Assembly (NCBI GenBank): GCA_026413225.1
Contig: CM048554.1
Span: 8,448,001-8,512,000 of the forward strand
DNA: 64,000 bases
Direction: 5' to 3'
Origin: Otis tarda
Lineage: Eukaryota; Chordata; Aves; Otidiformes; Otididae
In this document: piece by piece, positions 36,529 through 46,864 of the stretch
Numbering within the stretch: position 1 is the first letter of the stretch
Layout: every line of letters begins with the position of its first letter
Notes under the pieces: generated by a model
The model's input: only the letters and a program-made list of their open reading frames with translations
Told to the model about the DNA's origin: nothing
The model's database searches: none
Position numbers and translations under genes: made by a program

Positions 36529-38645
36529 TGAGACCTACTATATTATAGCTTTATTACATCAAATCCATAGCTTCACAAACAGAATGGCTGCCATTTAAGA
36601 AAAAGACTACTTCTCTTAGCCAAAAATATCTCTTCTCTCCAAACTCTCAATCAGATCACAACCATGACATCTTGACTCAAACTATGAACCCCTAATCAAC
36701 ACCTCTATGCACTTTCTAGCCAAGGGTACAACCTGATTATACACTCATTCATGCATCAATCTTCTCCTTTTGTTATACTTGTTGCTTTGAGGTCCTCTGG
36801 GTGAAGGCCAGGGTCAGATGAGGTCTGTGTTGAGTTTTGAACACGATCCATACATTCTGATTTCCCAGAAGAGGCGCTCACCCAGCAGACCTGCTACTGC
36901 AGACACCTTTCTGCAGTTCAACAAGATGATGCCATCCCTCCCACCCTGGATTTGGGTCTAGAGAGGGTGAATTCCTTGGGCACCATGGAAGCTGTGGACC
37001 AGCTTTCTTCAAAGATTAAATTCAAGACCCTGCACTGCAGTAGGAGCAGTGCTGAGCACGGGCCCCTCACCTGATGTATTTTCAGACCATCTCTGCTCCT
37101 TCAGCTGCTCACAAACATGGCATGAACCAGCCACAGTGGGCTTTGGGCAGAAGTCTAAGGAAAATGTCCCTGTAAGGGTAATGCAGTAGTGGAGAGCCTG
37201 GAGCTGTGTCCATACCCAATATCCCCTCAAGAGACGCGGAGACATTACTGTGTGCTGCAGGTGCAGCTGCTCCTGTGGGCACATAACTCTCAGTGAGCAG
37301 GAATGAATCAACTGCCTCTGAGGTTTTGCTTCATTTTGCTGTTGAGCAGCCATCCCCACCAGATCCTGGTAATCAGATTTTTTACTAGCTCTTCCATACA
37401 TTACTTTTTTCTTCTCCCTCAGGTTTGTTAAATACCAGACAGTTGCCACTTATCCATGTGCGTCTTGCTGGTGCATGCTGTGAGATCTGTTTAATGTGCT
37501 GTCGAGGAAGGATGGGGAGTGAAACAATCCAAACAATGTATAATTGGTTATTAGTTTTTGAGGAACTAAAGGCTCTTTCTGGCATTTCGATGACAGAAGG
37601 AAAAAGCTCTGGTCTTCTTCAGTGGGACTTGTAAATATGGATTTGAGGAAAACTTGAGCAACAAGAGGTGAGGAGAAGTGAACGGGCTGGGTCTGACCTC
37701 AGGGCAGGCACTTGTTCGCCTTCCTGGGTTTATTAAATCTGTAAATAAATGTACATAACCAGGGCAAGGCTTTTTCTTCTTGTGTTTGCTTTTTAAAACT
37801 ATGAGTAGACAAACCAAATTATCATTTGGGTGTCTGGCCACCTCACAACTCCTTAGAAAGAGATTTGCACATTAAAATCTCTTATCTCTGCAGCAAAACT
37901 TGATTGTAGCTCCTCCACTAACATCTCTGGGCAAAGCTGGGTGCAGCCCTTGGGTACCAAGTAACAGATGAAGATTTGATGATGCCATGTCCATCCACAG
38001 AGGGATACTGAGTGGCAGGGAGTGCAGAAACCTCCTGTCCCCTGAGGCAAAAGAGCAGGCAGGCAAGCAGATTAACTTAAAGAAATTAATAGTTAGCTCG
38101 CTGAAAGACCTAAAGGCAGCGCTTATTACACACAGGGAGAAGCCCATGCTGGGGAATGTTAATTAAACTAAGCAGCTTGCAGAATAATGTTGCAAAAAAA
38201 CTGAATAAAAAATGTGCAATAGCAACGAGTTATTACCATAAACCCCCCACCTGATATTTCACCAGGGACGTCCTCCTTTCCCTGCCATTGCAGAAGGCCA
38301 AGCTCCTAATCCCTCTAAACAGACGATTTAGGATGCTGAAGAGATCCCATGCCAGCTGAGGGATGAGCAAGAGGGTTGCCAGAAGGGATCCCTGCTCAGG
38401 GCTGGGAGAGGAAGCACAGCATGGCCCCAAGCGGCTAGCTTTCTTCTCATTACTCCAGCACTGGCTGACAGCCAGGGCTCTCGGCACTGTCTTGCCCCTG
38501 GCTGGGAGCAAGGAGCCAGAATCACTCCATCTTGCATTTTGATACCTGCAGAAATGGATGTATATTTTTTAGACCACCTCCTTTCAAACAGCACAGCTCA
38601 GCTCTCTCCAGATTGTATAATTTTGTCCCTGGGCTTTTCTGGGCA
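36529..38645. other. unique sequence, no gene seen
   Basis: No recognisable feature; the open frames are short. Confidence 0.5.
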
Positions 38646-39075
38646 ACATTAAGGGCTGGAGCACCTCTCCTGTGAGGACAGGCTGAGAGTCGGGGCTGTT
38701 CAGTCTGGAGAACAGACTATAAGGGGAGACCTTATAGCGGCCTTCCAGTACCTAAAGGGGGCCTACAAAAAAAAAAACGGGGAGGGAATTTTGACAAGGG
38801 CATGTAGTGATAGGAAAGGGATAATGCCTTTAAACCAAAAGAGGGTAGATTTAGATTAGACATAAGGAAGAAAATCTTCACTGTGAGTGTGGTGAGGCAA
38901 CGGAAGAGGTTACCCAGAGAAGTTGTGGATGCCCCATCCCTGGAAGTGTTCCAGGGCAGGTTGGATGGGACTTTGAGCAACCTGCTCTAGTGGAAAGTGT
39001 CCCTGCCCAGGGCAGGGGGGTTGAAACTAGATGATCTTTAAGGTCCCTTCCAACACAAACCATGATTCTATGATT
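38646..39075 (+). mobile_element. CR1 LINE 3' end, older subfamily
   Basis: It begins at AAGGGCTGGAGCACCTCTCC (the GLEHLS region of ORF2) and ends in CCATGATTCTATGATT. It carries the variant TTGACAAGGGCATGTAGTGA and AGGGCAGGGGGGTTG shared with the 2.06-kb fragment rather than with the intact copy. Frameshifts and an A-rich insertion (38,767-38,777) break the reading frame. Confidence 0.9.
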
Positions 39076-39076
39076 T

Positions 39077-41234
39077 GCTTGGCATCAGCATTTTTGCTGC
39101 CCTTTCTTTGCTGGCACTCTGAAGATGAGTACTCTTGCTCTGATCCAGTTTGGAGCCCCAGTTTGAAAAATGTAGGCGCAGCTTTGTTGTTATTTCATTA
39201 TGTTATATCGTTACCGCTGAAAAACAGATCTTTATTTGGAAGCTGCCTCCTCCAGTTATCTAAGGCGGAAGGGAAAACTTCACAAGTCTTACAAATAAAA
39301 CCTCACTATCTAAAATAAACACACACATTCACATGTGTGATTCCTCTTTAGTATATGGTAGCTATAATTTAGCAGTGAACTCAGTGCTTTACACTACAGC
39401 ACACTGCAGCTCCTGAGTGAGCCTGTGGATTACACAATTCCTCATGGGTAGGACTGGACACATGAATGTTTGAGACAAGCCTAAAAAAAAAAACGATGAG
39501 TGGATCAATGCAAGTGAATATCTGGCATAGTCACAAAGCATCACCCACCCCTGTTCATGGTGCTCTGCCTGCTGAGGAGGGGGATGGCGGCAGAAATGTC
39601 TGGAGAGAGGATTTGAGGAGAGGGTTCAAAACTCATTTCTGGGTTGTTTTCACTGGTCGTGATGGTCACAGGTGGATAAGTTCAAACACAGCTGGATCAG
39701 AGTCATCATGCAAATAGAGCCACTTTCCCCACCTCTGCCCCACAGCAGGCAGCAGGGTTGACACGTCATGCTTTTCGGGGTTGAATTGCTCCATTGCAGA
39801 TAGTGAAACTCTGGCAGCAGTGTTTTCTGGCTCATAAAAGCACTCATGAAAGAGATGCCAAACATCAAAACCATCTCCTCTATTAAGCACTGCTGCACCA
39901 GGTCTAGAGGCAGAGAGCCCGAAGGACACAGGTCACGCTGCTGAAACTCCTTGGTGTTGGGCGTTATGATGTGCACAGTGAGGTTTCTTCCACTGGCACG
40001 ATGACCTACAAGGCAATAGAGGTCAGAGGTTGCTTTGACTGCAATGAGGCACGTGGGGATGCCAGGAGACAATGCTGGGCGCCCGCTCTAGCGCTGCTCG
40101 CCTCTGCGTGGTCTGTGCTCCGCATGTTGCCAATGCATGGGAACTTTTAAATAATCAGTGTTTGAGAGAGGGAAAATTACTAGCTTTTAGCTTGCGGACT
40201 GACATCAACACTATCAAAGAAGCCTAAATGCATGCTCTCTTTTCTGAGGAATTACCACCCTTTGGCTCATATTGATCCACCTGTAGCGAATTATGCTCAG
40301 CTGTTGACAGATAAGATTGAAAATATGAAACAGCCCCCTCAAAGTGCTGGTACAGTACAAAGCCTTTATTGAATAGCAATCTAAAACATTCAGGCTGCTC
40401 CTCTCAGATAACCTAATCTTTTCGTGCATTAACACCTCCACACAGAAAGGAATTAATTATGTTTATAATTCCATATAGATTGGGTACTGCATTTTTGGAA
40501 GCTTAGCCTTGTTCCTTCATTATTGGGTGATCAATAAATCCTTTCAGTAAAATCGTTTCACGGTTACGTAATGAAAAACTTCACACAAGTTTGGCTTCAG
40601 TTGATCCTCTGCATTGTTCTTTTTGGAGGGGTTGGATTTTGTTTGTTTGTTTGTTTTATGACCATGAATTAATTACATAAAGTAGTCCTGAAACAGAAAT
40701 CAAATCTACCCTTTCACAAACCAGGCATTCTTTTTGCTGCTTATAAGGAAAAAAAAAAAAAAAGAAAAGTAGCAATAACAAAACACGTCAGCCGTAAATA
40801 TCTCCTGTTTTCATTTTCCCTGAATTAACTGTTACTCTTCCCTTATTAATAAGCTACAGAAGAATTGTCATAGCAACAGAAGCAGCTTATTGAGGAAACT
40901 ACAAGCAAAATGTAACCTTGACCGTGCAGAGGTGGCTGCAGCAGTGCCCTGTGCAGGTGGGACCGGAGCAATGGTCCAGACAGGCTCCATGAAAGGCTGT
41001 GCACACTGGCAGCCCAAGAAAAAAGGTGTCAGCAAGCTCATTACACGAGTGTTTGGGGCAGTGGATGCTGCTCCTTGTTATCCTGGGGCTTCCTACTTTG
41101 CTCTCCTTTTCTTCAGAGAGATCTGTCACTGTCACTGCCTCTTATTCTATGCCCCTGCAAAGCTTCTCCAGCATTGAGCTGCAAAAAAAAAGGTCTAGAA
41201 GACAGTAAATTTAAGCAAGAACCTTCAATAACAC
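39077..41234. other. mostly unique sequence
   Basis: It contains the protein-like minus-strand stretch at 39,666-40,072 described separately, a (GTTT)n run at about 40,640-40,656 and poly-A at about 40,750-40,764. Nothing else recognised. Confidence 0.45.
39666..40072 (-). pseudogene. unidentified protein-like stretch in two frames
   Basis: Two overlapping minus-strand frames look more protein-like than their surroundings. The upstream one (from 40,072) reads through GHRASGRNLTVHIITPNTK and LDLVQQCLIEEMVLMFGIS. The downstream one (39,929-39,666) reads through DGFDVWHLFHECF and WGKWLYLHDDSDPAVFELIH. The frames differ by one base, as if a coding sequence had a single indel near 39,850. I do not recognise the protein. 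It could be a decayed exon or retrocopy, or chance. There are no convincing splice sites beyond a possible acceptor TTGCCTTGTAG near 40,010. Confidence 0.25.
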
Positions 41235-41240
41235 ATCTCA

Positions 41241-41387
41241 TGTGGCAGTAAAAACACGGACTCCATGGATGGTGTTCCAGAGACCTTTATTGTTAGTCAG
41301 CATTAGTCTTTTATAGTCTGTCTAAGTTTCACGCGAAGTGCACACACTTAATAATTTAATTTGATTGATAGCAATATACTGTTCATG
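41241..41387 (-). mobile_element. 3' LTR remnant of the minus-strand ERV
   Basis: This matches the R/U5 and promoter-proximal U3 of the 5' LTR from TGTGGCAGTAAAAACACGGA onward. U3 is cut off after GCAATATACTGTTCA. A 19-bp unit is repeated at 41,369-41,387 and 41,388-41,406 right at the cut. Confidence 0.9.
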
Positions 41388-41406
41388 TAGCAATATACTG
41401 TTCATG
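41369..41406. repeat. 19-bp tandem repeat at LTR-pol junction
   Basis: Two perfect copies of TAGCAATATACTGTTCATG. The second lies between the LTR remnant and the RT fragment, so it probably arose when the internal deletion was joined. Confidence 0.93.
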
Positions 41407-41862
41407 GTTGGACTATTTTTCATACCTTGTGGAAATACCGTCCAGTGATATCACTGATTGGATTCTCCCATATTGATTGAAGGTACAGAAAATGCGACTC
41501 GTGGAGCATCCTCAGCATGTAAAGGTATAGTGAAAAAACCAATCTTTTAAATGAATAATGATAATATTCCAATCTCGAGGTATCATTGAAGGAGATGGTA
41601 ACCCCTGTTGCAAAGGTCCCATATCCTTACTTACTGAATTTACTGCCCTTAAATCCTGTAAGAGTTGCCAGGTACCTGATTTTTTATGTATTACAAATAC
41701 AGGTATATTCCAGAGACTGTCTGTTGGCTGTATGTGTCCAAGCTGTAATTACTCATCAACTAATTCATTCAAATGTTGCAGCTTTTCTCTTGCTAAAGAC
41801 CACTGGTCGACTCAGACGGGAGTATCTGTTAACCATGTCAGCTTTTGGGTAAGCTGCCCCTG
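41407..41862 (-). pseudogene. ERV pol fragment: RT palm/fingers
   Basis: Minus-strand translation gives a retroviral RT series in order: [67 protein letters not shown] and FPQGMKNSP. At least three in-frame stops and one frameshift (near 41,555) break it. The YxDD motif is absent because the fragment ends before it. The sequence style fits class II (beta-like) RT. It joins directly to the 3' LTR remnant, so everything downstream in pol and env is deleted. Confidence 0.9.
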
Positions 41863-41880
41863 CCCCGCTGGATGGGGGGG

Positions 41881-42511
41881 TGCCTGACGGCGGCAGCGGC
41901 CCCGGGCATATAAGAGAAAAAAAAAAAAACACAAAAAAACCCACCAAACCAAAATCTGATGTTTAAGACAAGAACAGGGACGGATCCTTAAAGCCACTGC
42001 TATAGGCAAAACAGACCCAACCTGGGGAAAACCACTCAACCATCACTAAAACCAAAGCAGGATAATGAGAAAGGGAACAAAATAACCTCCCCGACCCCTC
42101 CCTCTGCCTGGGCTTAACACCATCTCCACCTCCTTCCCCCGCCCCCTGAGGGGGACAGGGTAGGGGGGGTGGGAAGAAGGAATGGGGGCCACGGTCAGCC
42201 AATGACACATTGCCTTACGCTGCAGTTTACTAAGAGGAAACCTACAATAATAACAAAATATAAGAACATTAATATATACAAAATGAACAATGTACAGTTT
42301 CTCACTACCCGATGTCCAAATGACCGATACTCTGCCTGCCTTTGGCCCAGCTTCCTGCACCTGCACGTTAATGACACTTGGAAGGCCAGACAGTGTCCTT
42401 GGTCTCATTAACAACAACTCATATCATCAGAGCTCTTATCAACATTCTTCACATGCAAAACCCAAAGCTACTGAGAGGAAAATTAACTCCATCCCTCCTA
42501 AAACCAAGACA
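41881..42511 (-). mobile_element. mosaic LTR (family B 5' part + family A-like 3' part)
   Basis: An LTR-like insertion in the minus-strand ERV. From 42,511 (TGTCTTGGTTTTAGGAGGGA on the minus strand) to about 42,225 it follows family B, including GTTGTTGTTAATGAGACCAA and CATTTGGACATCGGGTAGTG, but lacks the TATA region. From about 42,215 down to about 41,881 it follows family A's 3' part instead, including GTTAAGCCCAGGCAGAGGGA, GAGTGGTTTTCCCCAGG and GTCTGTTTTGCCTATAGCAG. The 41,881 end is approximate and no target duplication was found (the right flank begins GTATT). Confidence 0.75.
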
Positions 42512-42831
42512 GTATTCACCCCTTATTTCATACCATTTACTTCATGCCTGTCCGTTTCCACTTAAAGATCTTATAACTTAACGCTGCGCCTTGCACGCAA
42601 CAATATCAACCTGGATGTATCACTTGTTTTAATGGGGTCAGCCTGCGACACCGCACACACCAGAACACTAAACTACAGTACAAATAGAAATCAGCTGGAA
42701 TAAGCTTACAGCCACAGCAGCAACACCGAACAGTAACAAAAATATGACAACATTGACACAAAGGACACACAAACACACACAAAAAAGGTATGACTCCATC
42801 GGCACAAAGGACACACACAAACACGCCACCT
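42512..42831 (-). other. unassigned ERV internal sequence
   Basis: Between the gag frame and the mosaic LTR. On the minus strand it is rich in TGTGTGTTTGTGTGTCCTTT-like words and has no long frame. It may be decayed gag or rearranged sequence. Confidence 0.4.
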
Positions 42832-43398
42832 CTATAACGAGGAAGCTCCAAAGACTGAAGGCTCCTTTTCTGGATCTATGGGACCTGGATCAAAGGGATT
42901 TTCCGGCTCGCTGTTAGTCTTTGTTTCCACAGACGGAGGAGCGGACGGGTTAATGGGTGCTGTAGGATCCCCCTTCTGCGTGTGATTCTTTAAGGCTTCA
43001 AGCATTACACACCACGCCGGTAATAACTTTTGAACAGCAGAGTCACCCCGCGTTACACAGTCCCATAGTCTAATACCTATGGTGTCCCTGGTGCCCACCG
43101 TGTATGTATTAGATATGTTAGCATCTGATACGTGAACGGACACCCAAATCAACAAGCTCTTCAGGTCAGTGTTATTAATAGCACAGTTCTGTTCCTCTAA
43201 CACTTTTGTTAGAATCATTAAAACTGATTTATGTTCCTTTGAAGCAGTGCTTCTCGTCGTTCCTAGCAGCAGACACAGCTGCATCTCATCGTACTTTAAC
43301 CCACAACTCCTGAGGATTTTGACAAAAATTCTAACAATAAATTTCTCTTCAGCTGACATTGAAGACCCCATCTCCCCTGGCTGCTCACCTGCGTCCAT
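42832..43398 (-). pseudogene. ERV gag N-terminal region (matrix)
   Basis: A 188-codon frame downstream of the primer site and leader. It begins MDAGEQPGEMGSSMSAEEKF; the second methionine in a GSS context could be the true start. The first 120 residues are a helical, Lys/Leu-rich segment (for example FVKILRSCGLKYDEMQLCLL, CVTRGDSAVQKLLPAWCV) that fits a retroviral matrix domain by position and style. A Pro-rich tail follows, with the late-domain-like PSAP in INPSAPPSVE. No capsid or zinc knuckles follow, so gag is truncated. Assignment rests mainly on its place between primer site and pol. Confidence 0.7.
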
Positions 43399-43410
43399 TG
43401 CACAGATTTA

Positions 43411-43704
43411 GGTCTCAGGGACCATGGCTCTTGTCTCCGCTGCTTTATTCTTGGTCTCGGGGACCGTGGCTCTTTTCTCCGCCACTTTATTCTTGGTCTG
43501 GGGGACCGTGGCTCTATTACCCACTGCTTTATTCTTGGTCTCAGAGACCGCGGCTCTATCACCCATCACTTTATTCTTGGTCTCGGGGACGATGGCTCTA
43601 TTACCTGTCGCTTTATTCTTGCTCTCGGGGACCACATCTCTATTCTCCGCCACTTTATTTTTGGTCTCGGGAACCGCAGCTCTTACCTCTGCCGCTTGCA
43701 GCTC
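43411..43704 (-). repeat. 42-bp tandem array, about 7 units, in ERV leader
   Basis: Units start at 43,411, 43,453, 43,495, 43,537, 43,579, 43,621 and 43,663. Each begins GGTCTCxGGGACC and most end CTTTATTCTT. Because 42 is a multiple of three, one minus-strand frame stays open as a 14-residue repeat of the type VPETKNKAxxNRAT. It lies between the primer site and the gag start. Confidence 0.95.
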
Positions 43705-43769
43705 TTGTCTTCGCTGCTTTTTCGTTCAGCCAGGAGCTGCCACCAGTCGCTCTCTTTCCGCGAGTTAAG

Positions 43770-43787
43770 GTCCCTGTTCGGGCACCA
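43770..43787 (-). other. primer-binding site, tRNA-Lys3 type
   Basis: On the minus strand this reads TGGTGCCCGAACAGGGAC, two bases after the LTR end. It differs from the usual Lys3-type site (TGGCGCCCGAACAGGGAC) at one position. Confidence 0.9.
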
Positions 43788-43789
43788 TA

Positions 43790-44108
43790 TGTGGCAGTAA
43801 AAACACGGACTCTGTGGATGGTGTTCCAGAGACCTTTATTGTTAGTCAGCATTAGTCTTTTATAGTCTAAGTTTCACGCAAAGTGCACACACTTAATAAT
43901 TTAATTTGATTGGTAGCAATATACTGTTCACACGCCTTATGCTTCATTTGGATTGGTTATAGTTTTTTGGTTGTCTTTACTATTTTTGCCTTTGGTATTT
44001 CCTTATCTTGTTCTAGTTGCTGTTTTTTCTTATTGAGCAAGTGGTGTTCAAGGACATAGCCTAAATTCGTCAATGTCAAACAGCTGTGCTGCACTCTCTG
44101 CCTCCACA
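43790..44108 (-). mobile_element. 5' LTR of the minus-strand ERV
   Basis: A 319-bp LTR whose minus strand runs TGTGGAGGCAG...TTACTGCCACA. A TATAAAA box (43,858-43,864, minus) and AATAAA (43,835-43,840, minus) are spaced as expected for a promoter and polyadenylation signal. The right end abuts ATCTCA. Confidence 0.93.
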
Positions 44109-44114
44109 ATCTCA

Positions 44115-46073
44115 TTTTAAAAAAAATCATTGGAGACGAAGATTCCAGACGCCCCAGAGAATTTGCCATATTTCCCCAAGGTCAGCATGAGATAAGCTGT
44201 TTTTTTTTTTTTTTTTTTAAGCCGAAATATGTCGGAACATGGTATGGGCTTATCTAGTTTTCAGAATGGTGTTCTTGGCTTATGAAAAACCTTTGTATGT
44301 GAGGGAAAATTGCACCTTAAGTTTGGATAAAAATTCAGCATTTCCCAGTGAAAATGTATTTGAAAACAAATTACTGGGTGTTTTTTATGGCATGTTTTTT
44401 CACAATTATTTTCTGCTGAAGAAAAGTCTACCAGTTCTATATGGGTTGCTTTTACATTGTGTCCAAAGAGTACTGCCAATTCCAAATGCACACAAAAACC
44501 CATGAGTCAGACATTGAAGCCATCATAAGATGAGGTAAAAGAGGGTTAAAAAATAATAATAATAAAAAAAAGGCAACAGGCACCAGGGCTGCCACGTGGT
44601 TTCTGACTTTTAGGATTTATTTCAGTCATGTTTCCAAAATTTTGTCTGCAAGCATGAAGGGTGCAGACCTGGAAGGTGCAGGAGATGTGGGCCATTCTTT
44701 TTTGGTGGCCAGATGTACATGACGGCCAGGCTTTTGTGAGGCAAGCTGGCAACTGTTTTCTAGCAGTTTGAATACATTTCTCTACCACACTTCTTTCAGT
44801 CAATAACCTCTATTAGAAGGGCTGTAAAATCTGGGATGTTTTCCAGACCAGTTTTTCACATAGGTGAGATGCTCAGTGACGGTAACATCGAATCCATGCC
44901 CTCTGCCTGCAGCAAGGCCACAAGCAGCACTGAGGCTGCCCTTTAAATGCTTGCTGAAGAGGGGCCAGCTCAGGTGCTGTGAAGAGAAGCCATTTATTTT
45001 TCCAAAGCTTTTCTCAATTTCAGATAAGCCAAGGGACTATCTGCAGGCCTGTGGAAAGTAGCCTGCAGAAAGCATCCTATTGGGTACGACACTTCAGCTG
45101 GCGATCTGTATTCCTGCTCCACATCACTCAGTGTTCATTTACAGGTGAGATCCAGTGGAGGCAGAATACCCTCAGCTCCCATTTCACCCAGTTTGGCTGC
45201 TTTAGGTTTCCATTTGGTGGCAGGTAAAAGGTCCACTTTGTAAAAGTTTCCATTGGCTCTTGCAGTACAACTCCTCAGCGCTACACTCATGCGCACGTCT
45301 CGGCATCTTGCTAATTGTTTGCTTGCTCCCAGCTTATTTAAGATTTAAAAACCACCTTGCCTCTCCTCAGAGCCTGGAAACAGAGGACCTCATTTGGCTT
45401 TTCAAGTGTATCTGAGAGTGCTTTCAGGATTTGTCTTCTGAAAAAAAGGCTGTGAACAACCGGATGCACAAAGCTGTTGTTGCCAGCAACGTGCCCATTC
45501 ATCATAAGATGACAGTGGTTGCATGCAGGTGAACATCAAGGTGTACAACAGCTATGTGAAAGGATGACTAGCAGATGAACACATGCAGCCATAATAATTA
45601 CATCACACTAAAGAAAATGTCAGGGAGACTCGATGAAGTGTTAAAGAAAATGGTTTTTCCAGGCTTTACTGCACTAAAACAAAAAACAAAAAACAAAAAA
45701 AAAGAAAATGTGTCCCAGGAGTCATCAATGCAATAAAAACTTTGCAATTCTCTTGGAGAGCCGTAGAGAACGGCTCAGGAAAGAACTCCAGGTCCCCAAG
45801 CTTCTCAACGGGTGGTGGCAGAGTGCTCTAAATCCCACTAATGGGAAACCTGAGGCACTCGTGCGCCAAGTCAGTAACTGATATTAATATTATATGTGCA
45901 CTATTTGGAAACACCACAATGGAGCTTGAATTGAAGGCTGGGAAAAAGTTGTATAAGTAATGCTTTTCCATAACGCCTTCCATGGCAGGCCACACACAGT
46001 GGCAGGCTGTGCTTGCGATAACATGACTGCAGCCAGTCATGTTTTCCAGGGAGGGTGAAACCGCCATGTGATG
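44115..46073. other. unique sequence, no gene seen
   Basis: A poly-T run at about 44,202-44,218 and an A-rich run at about 45,677-45,707. No recognisable gene. Confidence 0.5.
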
Positions 46074-46079
46074 CTCTTG

Positions 46080-46359
46080 TGTAGGTAGCTAGGGTCTGCC
46101 GGCCGGAAGATATCGTGCTGTACGGGAAGATAGGACCCCTCTCTGGATAGCCAATAGCGTTTAGTCTATGTTAGCCAATAGTGTTTAGTCTGTGATGTAA
46201 GCACACGGAAGTGATGTTATAAACCCAAGCTATATAAGGCCGCGTTACCTACCAATAAATGCCATTTGCCATCCACCACATTGGTGTCTGCGAGCTGATG
46301 GACCGAGCGGCCTGGGGGTGGTCGCCGTGCCGTTCCTGAACCAGGTCGCCACGCCGACA
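46080..46359 (+). mobile_element. 5' LTR of the plus-strand ERV
   Basis: 280 bp, TGTAGGTAG...CACGCCGACA. U3 holds a 23-bp tandem repeat, each unit with TAGCCAATAG (CCAAT at 46,151 and 46,174). TATATAAG is at 46,231-46,238 and AATAAA at 46,254-46,259, only about 16 bp after the TATA box. That spacing means transcription start and polyadenylation signal nearly coincide unless R begins elsewhere. Confidence 0.96.
46231..46238 (+). promoter_or_regulatory. LTR TATA box
   Basis: TATATAAG in a CCAAGC...GCCGCG context, preceded by two CCAAT boxes about 55-80 bp upstream. The layout is typical of a retroviral U3 promoter. Confidence 0.85.
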
Positions 46360-46370
46360 AAGGCAACAAG

Positions 46371-46388
46371 TGGTGCCGAAACCCGGGA
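46371..46388 (+). other. primer-binding site, tRNA-Phe
   Basis: TGGTGCCGAAACCCGGGA is the exact complement of the tRNA-Phe 3' end (known from the tRNA sequence), 18 of 18. It lies 11 nt after the LTR end (spacer AAGGCAACAAG), longer than the usual 0-3 nt. Confidence 0.93.
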
Positions 46389-46468
46389 AAATCGCCTGGA
46401 CGGGTGAACGGCGGCCGGAGCGGCAGGACCAGCCCGGCGGGGAGGACGCTCCCAGACCAACAAGGAGG

Positions 46469-46864
46469 ATGGAAGCCCTTGTGAAGGTCATATCACAATT
46501 ACATAAGCAGTGGGGTATTGATTGTAAGCCCCAAGATTTTACTCTCGCAGTTGCGAGGCTTTTACAGATTGGGGTCATTGACCAGCCGGTGGATATTCTC
46601 CACCCTGAAGTGTGGGATAAGTGCACTAAAGCATTAGCCGAGGAGACGATGTCCTCGGGTAGTGGGAAAAACCTTAAGTCGTGGGGGAAAGTCGTACAGG
46701 CCCTGCAAAAGGCTTTACAAGAGCAGGAAACCCTGCTGGTTTCCTGTTGGTCACCCCGAAATTGGGAGTCGGGGCAGCCACGCAGACTCCACACCCCCCA
46801 AACAGCGATGATTCCACGGAGTCTAAAGACTCACGAGAGGGCAACACACCCCCTCTACCCCTGA
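46469..46864 (+). pseudogene. ERV gag: matrix (MA)
   Basis: This starts at ATG 46,469 (MEALVKVISQLHKQW), with about 90 residues of helical matrix-like sequence ending near GKVVQALQKALQEQE. The start and the W/G-rich end resemble the matrix of avian alpharetroviruses by style. After about 46,740 this frame becomes unlike Gag and stops at TGA 46,862-46,864. The acidic, Pro-rich stretch in the +2 frame (NSDDSTESKDSREGNTPPLP) looks like the real continuation, so a small indel near 46,760 is likely. MA binds membrane and packages RNA in assembling particles (family knowledge). Confidence 0.85.

Larger units (their letters stand above)
41241..44108 (-). mobile_element. internally deleted ERV provirus, Lys-type primer site
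   Basis: A minus-strand provirus bounded by the perfect 6-bp duplication ATCTCA (41,235-41,240 and 44,109-44,114). The order along the minus strand is 5' LTR (44,108-43,790), primer-binding site, leader with a 42-bp tandem array, Gag N-terminus, unassigned GT-rich sequence, an inserted mosaic LTR (42,511 to about 41,881), an RT fragment, and a truncated 3' LTR (41,387-41,241). Most of gag, all of protease, RNase H, integrase and env, and part of the 3' LTR are gone. The 6-bp duplication, Lys-type primer site and RT sequence point to a class II, betaretrovirus-like ERV. The shared LTR parts differ by about 4 substitutions and one 4-bp indel over about 147 bp. Confidence 0.92.

Noticed and set aside
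43411-43704. CRISPR-like regular array
   Set aside because: Units are contiguous 42-bp tandem repeats without unique spacers, inside a retroviral leader in a vertebrate genome.
43359-43865. 168-codon plus-strand frame
   Set aside because: Antisense shadow of the 42-bp tandem array, whose period is a multiple of three.
46371-46388. tRNA gene fragment
   Set aside because: It matches only the complement of a tRNA 3' end, 11 nt after an LTR, so it is a primer-binding site.
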